DNA of 64,000 nt from Porpolomopsis calyptriformis (lineage: Eukaryota > Basidiomycota > Agaricomycetes > Agaricales > Hygrophoraceae), in contig OX621168.1 of the NCBI GenBank assembly GCA_951640195.1, positions 1,240,001-1,304,000 on the forward strand, written 5' to 3'. The notes below the pieces were generated by a model. It ran no database searches, had not been told where the DNA came from, and worked only from the letters and a program-made list of their open reading frames with translations. The position numbers and the translations under genes were made by a program. Of the stretch, positions 23,657 through 34,390 are shown in pieces (position 1 is the first letter of the stretch; the number at the start of each line of letters is the position of its first letter).

Positions 23657-24068
23657 TGTTATGGACATAATTTTTCCTTCTCTCTCTATGTTTGTTATTG
23701 TAGTTTAGTTGGACTCATCTTATCTTGCTTGGGATTCCCCACGATTACACTATGGAATTCCCCATAGCCTTACCTTTTTCATTTACCTAAAATAGGATAC
23801 ATTTCATTTCCAACTACTTATGTTTCATCCCTTCACATGCTCCACATCCTTATCATGCTTATCTTTTACTTGCCGCATGTATTCCTCATTATAACACTGA
23901 CTCATCTGCAGCAACATAGTCAGTATATAAACTCCTAGTTAGTTGTACTTAGACCTTAAGTCTGATTCCTTGTTAGACACCCCAATAACTAGGACTTGAG
24001 ACCATTATCATTGTCTTGGACAGAGCACTCCAAAGTAAAAATGTCTTGACAGCAACTAGTTTATAACA
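23657..24068 (+). repeat. LTR of gypsy B
   Basis: 412 bp, TGTTATGG...TTTATAACA. Same architecture as the LTRs at 53743, 54195, 60676 and 61427, including GGGATTCCCC-like repeats, the CAGTATATAAA promoter and the downstream AGAATCAGACTT. Heavily CpG-depleted relative to them. Confidence 0.8.
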
Positions 24069-24426
24069 AGAATCAGACTTCTTTCTTGCTCTCTCCTCCT
24101 TACTTGATCCACCCTTGCTTTCACACTGGATGATGATGAAGATTTCTACAACTCCTTTGAGCAAAATCCTCTTTCTTAATTGCTTTACTCACAAACACAA
24201 ATCTTCCCATACCCAAACAAAGAAGCTAGTCAAGCTGCCCCTCCACCAGGTACCTCACAAGCTTTAGGAAGAACCTGAAGCAAAACAACTCATTTACTTG
24301 CCACTGCCCAGTCACAACATCCCATTACTCCCCCTTCTATCAGATATCAACCCTTCCCATTCCAACAACTTACTCAACCTTCATCACCTTTAACCACACC
24401 TTCACCTTCACCATCACCACTACCAA

Positions 24427-26199
24427 TGGGTTCTCCCCCTGTTCCCAACCTCAATGAGATTCTCGCAATCATGGATGACTTGCAGAGAGAAGTAGCTACT
24501 CTCCAGGCTTCCAACATGCAACAGGTGACAGAGATTCATAATCTCAACCAACAACTTGCCACCCAAGCTCAGCCTCAGCCCCCACTGCAACCTCAACCCC
24601 CTGCTCCTGCTGCTCCCACCATTGAGATCAAAATGGCTAAACCAGATGAGTTTACTAGTTGACAGCAGGACATCAACAAATTTATTAACAGCTGCAAATT
24701 GTATTTCATGGGAAAACCATACTGTGATAAACACAAGATTCCCTTCACCCTTTCTTTTATGAAAGGGACCATGGCCTAAACCTGGGCTGAAAAGGAGACC
24801 AACAATATGAGAGCTGTCCTATGGACTGGCCCAACTACCACCTGGGCCACATTTGTAGCTCAATTCTGATCTACATTTGAAGGAATCAATAGACAGTCTC
24901 ACACTTGTAATGATATTAAGAATCTCTGACAGAGAAAAAAGAAGATTGAAGATTACAACTTGCACTTAGGCACTTTACAGGTTGATACTGGTTTCAATGA
25001 TGCTACCCTCATCGATCTATACCAAGCTGGACTTGACAGTGAGTTCATTGAATTCATTTACTGACTCCCCACCATCCCCACCACACTTCAAGAGTGGAAA
25101 GACATGATGACATGCTATCAACACCAAAAGGATATTCTTGCCTCACAGAAACAGTCCTCTATGTCCCAACCCTAATACTCCAACCCCTTTCCTGCCCGAG
25201 GATCATCTGTGGCTGCAATAATGACCCATCAAATGTTAGCAGCCCCCATCATCAAAAGAGAAGAGCCTTCCTCTTTGACCCTTATGATCCCATATGGAAA
25301 CTGCTATTCCTGCGGCCAACCCAGGCACTTTGCCAACACCTGCCCAAACTGTGTCACTAGTAATGTGAAGAATCTATCTGATACCTCTTCCTCACGTTGA
25401 GGAGGATACTATCAAGGCAGAGGAGGATACAGAGGATGAGGATGAGGACAAGGCCGAGACATATGTGTCATTACCACTGATACGACCCCTTGGTCCCCTG
25501 AGGTCTGGAGGACATGTTTTATATATCGACGTGATTCCCCAGACGTCTACTACACTACTACGATGTCCCCGACTACGCGATTCAGCTTCCTGTCCAGCGA
25601 TTTATTTCCGAATGCTTCAGATTTCTGCAAATTTCTTCGAATTCTCCGATCCTTCGATTCACGTTCGCAGCTCATATCAAAGGATGCATCTGATAGCCAG
25701 ACGTCCATTGTGTAGTTTTCCATCGTTCCCATTGACTCTTTCACTGGTGGCTTCGTTCAGAAGTCTCATCCCTTTACTATATAGCATATAAAGGGATCTT
25801 TGTTTTCACAGATATATTTACTTGTAGATATGTTTGTATCATAGAGAAGGAAGATAGATTCCATCGTCCCACGTCCAGTCCTTCATGTTTGAGCCTCTTC
25901 TATCGCCTCTAGCACTCTAGAGAGTGCTCCGATTTTCCGATTTCTTCTATTTCTTCGATTTTTCCGATTTCTTTGATAGCTCCTTTCTATTGTGCCTCCC
26001 ACCATCTCTCAGGGCAGATCCCAGAGCTCAGACAGCTCCACATCGCATCACCGCTGAGCCCAACATGGAGAACGTCAGCTCACCCACTACACTGGCAATG
26101 AGTGAGACTCCATCGGATATGGTGAAATGTGGTATACACAATTGGTTGGATGATTGAAAGAAGAGGCTGGCAATGGACTTGAAGTCCCAGGGTTTTTGA
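24427..26199 (+). pseudogene. gypsy B gag with frameshift heptamer, split by a 577-bp insertion
   Basis: Starts at ATG 24427 (MGSPPVPNLNEILAIMDDLQ). Gln/Pro-rich linker, capsid-like segment with stops, zinc knuckle CYSCGQPRHFANTC near 25300 (first Gly position changed), then GRGGYRG-type basic tail. The reading is split by the insertion at 25481-26057 and resumes KCGIHNWLDD. It ends GGGTTTT-TGA at 26190-26199, the same heptamer-plus-stop arrangement as the complete element. Confidence 0.75.
25481..26057. mobile_element. 577-bp CpG-rich insertion bordered by imperfect 11-bp direct repeats
   Basis: Direct repeats ATTACCACTGA (25470-25480) and ATCACCGCTGA (26047-26057) flank it; they correspond to the same point of gag (encoding ITTD/ITAE). 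It contains TATATAGCATATAAAGG (about 25775-25795) and a C/T-rich stretch with repeated TTCCGATTTCTTC-like units (25930-25975). No ORF. A solo LTR with blurred ends or a short retroposon are both possible. Confidence 0.5.
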
Positions 26200-27450
26200 A
26201 AGGTTCAGATGATTTGCTCAATATTATGGACCATACCACTTGATGTACTATTACTCCATGCAATCTATTTTGAATTCTTGGTGCTATCAAAAAGGGCAAT
26301 TCAGGACTTACAATGGACATTTGGATCAAAGCTTCAGATACTGGCCAACGTGTCCCCGCCATGTGTCTTATTGATAGTAGAGCTTCTAGAAACTTTATGG
26401 ATGAGACCTTCACAACTCATCACAAATTTACTCTTCAGGATTTGGAAACCCCAATCCCCATATAGAATGCCAATGGGTTAGAGTACTGAGGAGGCCCAAT
26501 TGTTTTTGACACTGATGTCTAGATAGAAGCTCCAGGTGGACATATTGAAAGGATCCATTTGGAAGTGACCAACCTCGGATCCGAGATTGATATTATCCTC
26601 AGCTACCCATGGCTTAGAGCTCAAAACCCTAGTATCAATTAGCAGAAGTCAACACTGGCTCTCAGAGGTAAAGAGACTTCTCATTGGTATTTTAGCAGTG
26701 AAGCAGAGCCCTCTGTGGTAGAATTAGTCTTACTGGCAATTACAAGTATTTCAAAATCAGATGAAGCTCAAGCTAGCATGGTGGAGGAAGATATGCAAAA
26801 GTTTGTACCAAAGATCTATTGGAAAGACTATGCTAGTGTCTTTGCCAAGGAGTTCTTCAATTACCTTCCACCTCATTCCAAGTTTGATCACATCATTGAT
26901 CTTAGAGATGACTTCATACCCCAAAATGATGTAACTTATCTGATGTCCCCTTGAGAGAAAGAATTCCTAGTGAAGTTTTTGGATGAAAATGTGGCTACTG
27001 GATGAATATTCAAAGGATCTTCACCTCAAGCTGCTCCCTTCTTCTTGGGAAAGAAAGCTGAAGAAATCAATGTGAAAGGACAAGATGCTGGATATAGACT
27101 AATCAAAGACTACCATTACTTAAATCACTTCACAGTTCCTGATTGTTATCCCCTGCCACTCTTGCACCAAATCATTCAACAACTGAAGTTACAATCTGCT
27201 GCATTATTCACAGTTGTGGACATCCAATGGGGATTCAATAATATCCGAATCAAAGAAGGTGACAAATGGAAAGCCACTTTCAACACAATCAAGGGACTCT
27301 TCATTCCAAAAGTGATGTTCTTTGGTTTATGAAATTCTCCAGCTACATTCCAATGAATGATTGATACACAATTTGCCGAAGTACTAAGATCAGGTTGCAT
27401 TTTTATCTATATCAATGATGTTCTCATCTGCGGAGATAATCTAAAAGACC
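26200..27450 (+). pseudogene. gypsy B pol: protease and RT, cut at the YXDD box
   Basis: Colinear with the complete element: linker YPWLRAQNPSIN, then QKFVPKIYWKDYASVFAKEF, RT blocks LIKDYHYLNHFTVPDCYPLP, ATFQ and a box reading YINDV where the complete element has YIDDV, so the catalytic Asp is Asn. In-frame TGA replaces CGG/CGA of the complete copy at 27000, 27330 and 27356. Truncated at 27450. Confidence 0.8.
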
Positions 27451-27818
27451 TGTTATGGCCACTTCATTTTATCATTTCAACCACTTTCCTTATCTTTGAT
27501 TTTATCTTATCTTATCTCTCCTTGTCTAATCTTTCATCTTATCTTCTCCTAGATTAAAGGTGATTATGCTATTGGTCAATGAAGACATGCTCCGCAGGAA
27601 CTCCACAGTAGCTGCACAAGGCTGTGCATCAGTCAGCCATTCCATGGATCGTCACCATGGTTATCACAATCACAGCCCAGACCTGGGTAGATATAAGTAG
27701 AGTACAGAATGCTTGTGTCTTCCCTAGTTTCATCCTTTAATGTTGTCACCCCCAGCTTATGCGCTGGGCTCTTTGTGATTTACATCTAGCAACCTGAGTA
27801 CCGACTGCTGACATAACA
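27451..27818 (+). repeat. LTR of gypsy A' (plus orientation)
   Basis: 368 bp, TGTTATGG...ACATAACA, homologous to the minus-strand LTR at 22268-22620. It sits directly on the truncated RT of element B. Confidence 0.8.
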
Positions 27819-27929
27819 GAAGGACAAAACTCCTCCACTCACCTTGCTAATCTTTGCAAGAGCCACTGGTCAAACTTCATCTGATACTATCCATTTTTGC
27901 CTTGAGTTATCAGACAAAAACCGTCACTG

Positions 27930-28380
27930 TTGCCTCCCCGGAAGTCTGACAGGCTCCTCTCAACTGACCCTTCCTCTTTCACTTTGAAAACCATGAGAGA
28001 CCCCTCAGGACATCCTCACTCGGCATCAAGTGTGACCACCAACCTGGATCGTTCTTCTTCCACTCCGCCCCCATCCTACTCTCCCCCACACCTATCCCCT
28101 CAGGCTTCAACCAGTCAGCTTATTAGCTACTTGGAACAACAAGCTGTTGACACATTAGAAATCGAACAAGACCAACTCGAAGCTCTTGTGCTCAAGTTCT
28201 CCTATCTCGCATTCAACATCACTCCTCCCATCTCTGCCAACCCTTCCCCCGCCTCGTCCTGCTCTTCCTTTTCTTTGGACTTGTATTATACTGCCCCTTC
28301 GCCCCCAGATTCTTCAGATGGCCTTGATTCCTTTCTCAAAATCGAACCACGTATGTTTAACTGCATCCATGTAAGAAATT
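27930..28380 (+). pseudogene. gypsy A' gag N-terminus, truncated at hAT
   Basis: Reads PPRKSDRLLSTDPSSF, SYLEQQAVDTLEIEQDQLEA and LDSFLKIEPRMFNCI, colinear with gypsy A gag. No ATG at the family start. Homology ends near 28380, where hAT sequence resumes. Confidence 0.7.
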
Positions 28381-31376
28381 CCGGACAATGTGAAGGTCTT
28401 GCGCAAGCTCTTCAGCTTGGAGGGCAGCTTGTTCGGCTTCAGTAGGTGTAGGCAATGCGACCAAATCTGGTAGCATTGGTGTCAGTGGTGTTAACGGAGT
28501 GCTTGGTGCTGCAGTATTTGACTGACTGGAACTGCGGGATGGCAGTGAGACTGTCTGTCAGATTGTACTTAAACTGTTGAGTCCTTCAACTCCGCATGCT
28601 TGAGCTTGAACGGCACTGTTCCTGCTTGACGGCAGATGTGGCCATTTGGTTACTGAAAGTATTGATGCGGTTGTGATTCGTCTGGTACGATGATGAGCTA
28701 ACATCTGTGAGGAGATGAGATGAATTGAATAGTCCAAAAAAATTAGATATACCGCATCTTCCATCCATTTCTCTGCATTAGCAGATTCACTTCTAGACCA
28801 ATGCTGCTCAATCCATTGAAACTTCATCCGAGGATTGATGACTACCAGTAACAATTCAGCGAGGTCAATAGAGGGTAACACTAATAACTTACTCATCGCA
28901 AGTGCATAAATGTGGCTCTGATGACCCTTGGATACATATTCCATAATCTTTGCAATACCAAGGTTGATGTAGTGAGCAAGCTCAGGAATAGACTGCGTAA
29001 GATTCTTCCACAGGATGACAAGTGTCTCGTATGTAGGCAGGGCAAGAGCAAGGGTAGGGGTTTTTTCAGCAGCCAGTAACTCTTGGCATCGGTGAGGAAA
29101 TTCAAGGATTTGGTGGATGTGGTGAAGAACTTCGTATTCTTTTGACTTGAAGAGGTAGTGCGTGTGCTCCGAAAGTGATGGTTGTGAAAGAAAATGTTCG
29201 ACAGGCTATATACAACATAAGAAGAAAAAGAAAGAAACTACTGTCGTACTCACTGGATATAACTCAATCAGGCGGTTAACCATATTGAATGTTGATGACC
29301 AACAAGTGTCGCAGTCTCGAAGCAGCTGGATGCAGCGGATAATAGTACCCCATGAGTCGGAGTTATTGCCTGCAGTGATAACAGATTGTAATTCTTGACG
29401 GCGCGGGCCCGACCTGTGACAGATAGCAACAATCTCGCGGGTGCATCCTACTGGATCAGACTTGAGAGCGAGAGCATATTGCTCTAATTCTTGGGCTGAT
29501 GCGGCTCCAGAAGCTATAACAGGTTCGAAGGGATTTTCTTTGATTTCTTTAAGGATTGTTTGTACAGCGATATTCACGACGTGAGGGAAACACCTGTAAA
29601 AAATAATATATTACTATGAATAGTAGAGACTTGTAGATACAACTCACCGGATACGATTTCCAAAGTGGCAAAAGGGTATTTTTTCCACTCGGAGAAGACC
29701 TTCAAGGTGCTCCATTGTTGTGTCACAGTTTGACGCATTATCAAATGTAAATTCACCAAGCTGTGATCAGAGTGAGTTATACTTTAATTTATATTGATGA
29801 GAAGAAACATACCTGTCCAAGAATTCATGCTTGTTTGAGGATGCCGAAGATAATTGCTGCAAGGTTTTTCCCATCATGCTTACCTTCAATTACACGAAAT
29901 GCAAGTAAACAGTTTTGGAGTGTAAGATGACCACTAGTATCTCTTGAAATATAGTGTGCTGTAAGAGCTAAGAAGGATGTTAGGTTCGGATCGCTCCAGC
30001 AGTCTGAGGTGAAAGAGATGCGGCCCAAAGCAGTCTAGAAGTAAAAGTAAGCTTGTGTCTATAAAGAATATATTAAATTATCACTTTCCTTGAAGTCAGT
30101 TAGCAGGTTTCTATGCTCCTCTTCATACGTTTTGAATATAAGTCCAATTAGTTTTGTCCTGTGTGGTAAGTCACATTCAGATATATTATTGCACCCATAA
30201 AGCACAAAATTCCAAAACTCTGTGCTCTCGACAACATTTATAGCCTTTTCCAAACAAAAAATCAGTGCAAGAACATCACAATACACATATTAAGCATACC
30301 TGATCATCTATAATAACCCATTTCACTAGTAGCTTAATCCACTCTTCGAGATTAAATGGCTTGCTGCTCGTATTGCTCAATGATTAAGGTAATAAAGGAT
30401 CATGTGAATGCTTCAGATTAAGTGTGATTATGATGCGATTGTATTCTTCAGTGTGCCGTGATTTGAGATGAGCACGTAGAGTAGTGGTAACACCATCGGA
30501 ATTTCTCCAGACACGCCATTCTCTAGCAAGTTGTTGAAATTAGGAATTTAATAACTCTAAAAAATAGAATTAGACGTACATGCATAGCTTGCAGCTAAGG
30601 AAAGGTGTCCAAGGTTTCGAATTCAAAATTGGCTCTTCCTCAGGTGAAAGTAATATGGCAGGTTTTGTTTCGGATTCTGCAGCTCGACAGAAGTAGTATA
30701 CATCAGTAGCAGTTAGTGTGCTCTCTCTTTGTTTTCTACTAGCACGATGTGAGTGATAAATGGCTGGAGGGGGCTGTGTTAATGCCACTGGGATATTGGT
30801 TGGGGCTGAAGATGGTTGGGCTCTAGTAGGTGATGAAGATGGTAGAATATCAACTTGGTAAGCAGGTCCGACACCACACTGAGCAGATGTGGGTTCAGTA
30901 TTAACTGGAGCTGTAACACGAGCACGTTTATGGCCCCTGCGACGTGGTGTAGCATTTTTGCGCTTCTGATTTCGTGATGGAGTGGGTGCAGATGCTTGAG
31001 TCGGAGCTGATGGGATAGGGTTGTAGACTAAGGGGGAAGAAAGATATTGAACCAGAGGTTGGGTATATGCTTGATTAAATCCTGAATGGTTGAAAGCTGC
31101 CTGATGTCCTGGGTCATAAGGTGGACCCAGAACAGCAGGGAAGGCCATTGATAGAGGTGCAGGCTGACCAGCAAATGTGAGAGGAAGGCGAGCAAGGGGA
31201 GCTAATGAACTCGGAGGTGGCCATTGTTGCTGGGTACGTAGGTGACCACATATGCAATGAGCTGGGTCACCACAAGAACAAGGTGGTATGTGGTTTATAT
31301 GATGCATACAATTAAAAAAACAGTGTGGAAGGGATATGAGATAGCAAATCGGCTGGTCCCTTTCACCTACAAGCAT
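28381..31376 (-). pseudogene. hAT transposase, N-terminal and catalytic parts
   Basis: Multi-exon, minus strand. Pro-rich N-terminus, then a BED-like zinc finger (LSCKLCMYV with WRVWRNSDGVTTTLRAHLKS and a downstream His, about 30440-30600). The RNase H-like core has the first Asp in RISFTSDCWSDPN and the second in FDNASNCDTTM; the insertion domain has RDCDTCWSSTFNM and the helical region continues to WIEQHWSRSESANAEKW. The dimerisation domain is displaced to 17.07-17.34 kb. One frame break near 30390. Before the retroelement insertions it may have been active. Confidence 0.8.
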
Positions 31377-31509
31377 ATGGGAAAGTATTTCTAAGCATTA
31401 CACTGAGTTGGTTGAGTTGCACTGGTGTCAGGCAGCCAATGCGAGTTAGTACTAAGTTGCAAAACAACCAAGCTGCTTCCAAGTTACACCGGTGTCAACT
31501 CAGGCAGGT

Positions 31510-31527
31510 GGCAACACTAGACTGATG
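31510..31527. repeat. right hAT terminus and 8-bp target duplication
   Basis: GGCAACACTA followed by GACTGATG; partner of 16807-16824. Confidence 0.85.
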
Positions 31528-31738
31528 GCCATTTGTTGGCATCTGTACTCGCAGTTTACAGCTCCGACTCAAACTTTCATCAATCGTTACACTCAAGCGT
31601 GACATTGACCGCAATTTCTATCTCCTCAAGTTCTTTATATTTTGCGTTCATTCTTGTTGGAGATGGAAGGTAGTGCTATAAACATAATGTATTACATGTA
31701 GCTAAGAAATGTGGCCATGCCTTGATGAGGAAAACCAA

Positions 31739-31782
31739 CATGTTCACTAGTAGGGGGGTGTTCATTACCCGGTAGGTGATAG
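31739..31782 (-). repeat. right 44-bp TIR of the MITE
   Basis: Inverted partner of 16713-16756. Confidence 0.8.
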
Positions 31783-31810
31783 TATGAGTTTACCATGATC
31801 ATCGTCGTTG
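31783..31810 (+). pseudogene. continuation of the V-ATPase subunit H fragment after the nest
   Basis: TATGAGTTTACCATGATCAT aligns with GATGAGCTTACTCTGATCAA of the intact gene (about 40847-40866), with only a few mismatches, exactly where the sequence should resume if the whole nest is removed with one TA. Short, so moderate certainty. Confidence 0.5.
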
Positions 31811-31879
31811 AGTGTTCCCACATCAAACAGATTCAAACAAGCCTGCTTCAGTGCAGCAGGTGGATCCATAAATTCATTA

Positions 31880-32035
31880 TTGCCGTTTGCAGACAAGTTT
31901 GCGGTCACGTGATTTTTGTTTTTTTTGCGCACTTTGGGGCTCTGACTTCGGAGGGCTATATCTCCTCCAATACTGCTTGTATCAACTTAATGTTATACTA
32001 TGATTTGACCACCTCGATGGCTTCTAGGTGCCCCC
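31880..32035 (+). repeat. left long TIR of the mariner-like element
   Basis: Outer 35 bp identical to the inverse of the right end; inner part about 60% similar; CTAGGTGCCCCCA at 32025-32037. Confidence 0.7.
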
Positions 32036-32166
32036 ATAATTAGATTTGGGGTAATCCTCCTAATAATTTTGATATAGTTGTAATATGTGGTATGTGTTCT
32101 AGCACATATTTTCAGCATTTTCCTGCATATTCTTTTTATTTGCACTCATACTGATTCATTGCAAAC

Positions 32167-33670
32167 ATGCTTACTACCATTACCCTACCAATGGGTAACA
32201 AGAGGAAAGCTGAGAAGCGGCTGCCAGTAAACCAGCGACAAAATGTAACCGGTAGCCGAAAGTTAGCAGCACCACAAGAAATCACTCCTCCTCCATCCCG
32301 CCCATGGCCCAAACCAAGGCCAACTGTCCGCTTTGCTACCCAAGATGATGATCCAATTGCAGAAGGGCCAACTTTGGATGAAATTGCTAATACAGCAATA
32401 GATGAAGACTTTGAGCTGACGGAAGAGAGTCCTGTAGAAGAAGACGAGCTTGATGATGGTAGGTTCTATCAAAATATAGCTAGCTCATACAAAATCTCAT
32501 GATGCCATAGAGGAGGAACCCCAGGGTCATGAACAATTTGATATCAAGTTTGAGGTCCCTTATAAAAACGGCATTCGCACCCTTGTCTTACCATCAATGA
32601 TGGCATTCCCCGAGTTCCTTGGGTCTGTTGCTGCCAGAATGATGGTTCGCATTTCACACCTCACATCCATCGGTTACATCCCATCCTACCTCCCCAAGTC
32701 TCCCAAGCCAATTCCAAAACTATTAGAGGACGAGGATAGCTATGATGCTATGATGGAGGGGATTGAAGAATACGTTACGTTGTGCCGTGCAAAAAATCAT
32801 GGCAAGGGCTTGGTTAAGCCATTCTCAATTCATATTGTCGACACATCCAATGATTCTAAGAAGGGTTCAAAGGCAAATGATATTTTTTATTTTGTTACTT
32901 GCTACTCAATTCACTACAGCCGAAATTGAAAGATGAGCAGCCTATTCTCCCTCCTGAGAATGAAAACGACCAAGAACACAAGCTTTTGCAACAAATCAAG
33001 AAGCACCATGCCTGTTCCGAGCACAAGGGGAAGGCCTGCTATGTTCGTCATGATGGATCACACTATCAGTATACATTTGCCGACTTGTCTCTTTGGGCTT
33101 TGCTACTTGTATGTCTCTCTCTTCTTTTCTGCTAATCTACTGTATTAGCTAACTAAATAAATAAAGTGGAAACGTCTTGCAACCATTACACAGCCTCCAG
33201 ACCAGCTGAATCTTGCAGACAAACAAGGGAATCAACTAGCCATTCAGCAGTGCAGTAATCCTCAATACCCACCCAATCAAACAGCATCCTTTCCCTGGCA
33301 AATGCCATATGCATTTCTGCTGCTGCCCTGGCATATGCAATCAGCCGCCTCCGTCGATTCCACTTCCGGTGATTCCAACAGCAGCAAGCAGCAAGCAAAA
33401 CTGCCTCGTTCAATCAAGTATCCCACCATCTCTGATTGGCTTACATCGCTTGATCAGCACAATGACCGTGGCCAGGATCATCTCAACTACTGCCAGTATG
33501 GAGAGCCCCTCAATGCAAATGGGATCATTCGACTTGATGATCTTCTTGCAGTTCAAACTGCCGAGAAGATGCAGGAACTTACTGGTATGAATCGGGGTAC
33601 CGCAAATCGTTTGCTCAGATTCGCTGAAGAGGACCGGGATGATTTATTTGTGAAGAACAGGATGGCCTGA
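32167..33670 (+). CDS. SAM-like domain protein carried in the mariner-like element
   Basis: ATG 32167. Lys/Arg/Pro-rich N-terminus, then an acidic stretch (DEIANTAIDEDFELTEESPV). An intron with GTAGGT donor (about 32459-32511) leads to a structured segment FEVPYKNGIRTLVLPSMMAF. Two more introns follow (about 32865-32921, 33109-33167). The C-terminal part PTISDWLTSLDQHNDRGQDH, LDDLLAV and MNRGTANRLLRFAEED resembles a sterile alpha motif helix bundle. Ends KNRMA at TGA 33668-33670. I recall similar SAM-like proteins in Agaricomycete genomes but know no function. The second intron's phase is not settled. Confidence 0.6.
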
Positions 33671-33815
33671 AGTTCAGTGGAAATTTTTTGCATGATCTTT
33701 TTGTCTTATATGTTTTGTTTTCATCTAACCTCTTATAAAGTCTGTTTGACTGCTAACCTCAACTCCTCCGAGACACCACTGCCTCCCTTCAAACCTGCTA
33801 AGCGATGGTCCTCGG

Positions 33816-34390
33816 ATGTATGCTTCATCCTTGCGTGGTTCCGAAGATGAACGTGATGAAGGTGTTCCCCATTACATTGTAACCATTCCTTCACACTGTA
33901 CACGACTACCTCCTCATTCTTCGCTACCGCCGTCCGAAGACAATCATGACATGGGCAGTCCGCGCATCATGACAGTTCCTTCACGCCATACACGACCACC
34001 CCCGTCGTAGACATAGACCATTGCCCTCACAGTATCAGTATCGCCCCCGCTCCTTTAGTACTCCTTCCTCCAGAGAAGGACATTATTCCCCTAGGTTCCG
34101 CTACAGTCCTTGCACATATGCTTCATCCTTGCGTGGTCCCGAAGATGAATGTGATGAACGTGATGAACGTGTTCCCCATCACATCGTAACCATTCCTTCA
34201 TGCCGTACATGACTACCTCCTCGTTCTTCGCCACCACCATCCGAAGATGATCATGACATGGGCAGTCCACGCATCGTGACAGTTCCTTCACACCGTACAC
34301 GACTACCCCCTCGTTCTCCGCCACCGCCATCCGAAGATGAGCACGACATGGGCAGTCCACGCATCATAGCAGTTCCTTCACGCCATCCAC
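33816..34390 (+). repeat. imperfect tandem repeats in the 5' part of the coiled-coil gene
   Basis: Units of roughly 100 bp containing TCCGAAGAtgaNCATGACATGGGCAGTCC and GACAGTTCCTTCACNCC recur at about 33930, 34235 and 34325; a longer unit (TATGCTTCATCCTTGCGTGG) recurs at 33820 and 34118. They encode Pro/Ser/Arg-rich peptide of the type VTIPSHRTRLPPRS, but the frame is broken between units. Confidence 0.6.

Larger units (their letters stand above)
22621..27450 (+). mobile_element. Ty3/gypsy element B remnant: integrase-LTR-gag-RT order
   Basis: Plus-strand relic related to the complete element at 54.2-61.1 kb. It runs from mid-integrase through a chromodomain-like end, an LTR, then gag and pol up to the RT YXDD box, where it is cut by the LTR at 27451. 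This order fits two tandem copies sharing one LTR. CpG is strongly depleted and many arginine codons have become TGA. It also carries the 577-bp insertion at 25481-26057. Confidence 0.8.
16815..31519 (-). mobile_element. hAT transposon, interrupted by gypsy elements
   Basis: Left end TAGTGTTGCC (16815-16824) and right end GGCAACACTA (31510-31519) are perfect 10-bp inverted repeats. The 8-bp target duplication is GACTGACG on the left (16807-16814) and GACTGATG on the right (31520-31527), differing by one CpG-to-TpG change. Transposase is encoded on the minus strand (28.4-31.4 kb), with its C-terminal dimerisation part stranded at 17.07-17.34 kb by the retroelement insertions. Subterminal copies of ACACCGGTGT-like motifs lie at both ends. 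Confidence 0.85.
16713..31782. mobile_element. MITE-like element with 44-bp terminal inverted repeats, split by a hAT
   Basis: The ends are 44-bp inverted repeats differing at one base (16713-16756 and 31739-31782; outer bases CTATCACCTACC). They are flanked by TA on both sides (16711-16712, 31783-31784). Without the nested hAT the element is only about 355 bp (16713-16814 plus 31528-31782) and shows no ORF, so it is non-autonomous. The TA duplication suggests Tc1/mariner-type mobilisation. Confidence 0.75.

Noticed and set aside
22621..27450. Element B as a complete retrotransposon
   Set aside because: Order is integrase-LTR-gag-RT, only one LTR, cut at both ends by gypsy A LTRs.
33930..34390. 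CRISPR-like array in the tandem repeats
   Set aside because: Eukaryotic context, irregular units that are coding-type repeats, no unique spacers.
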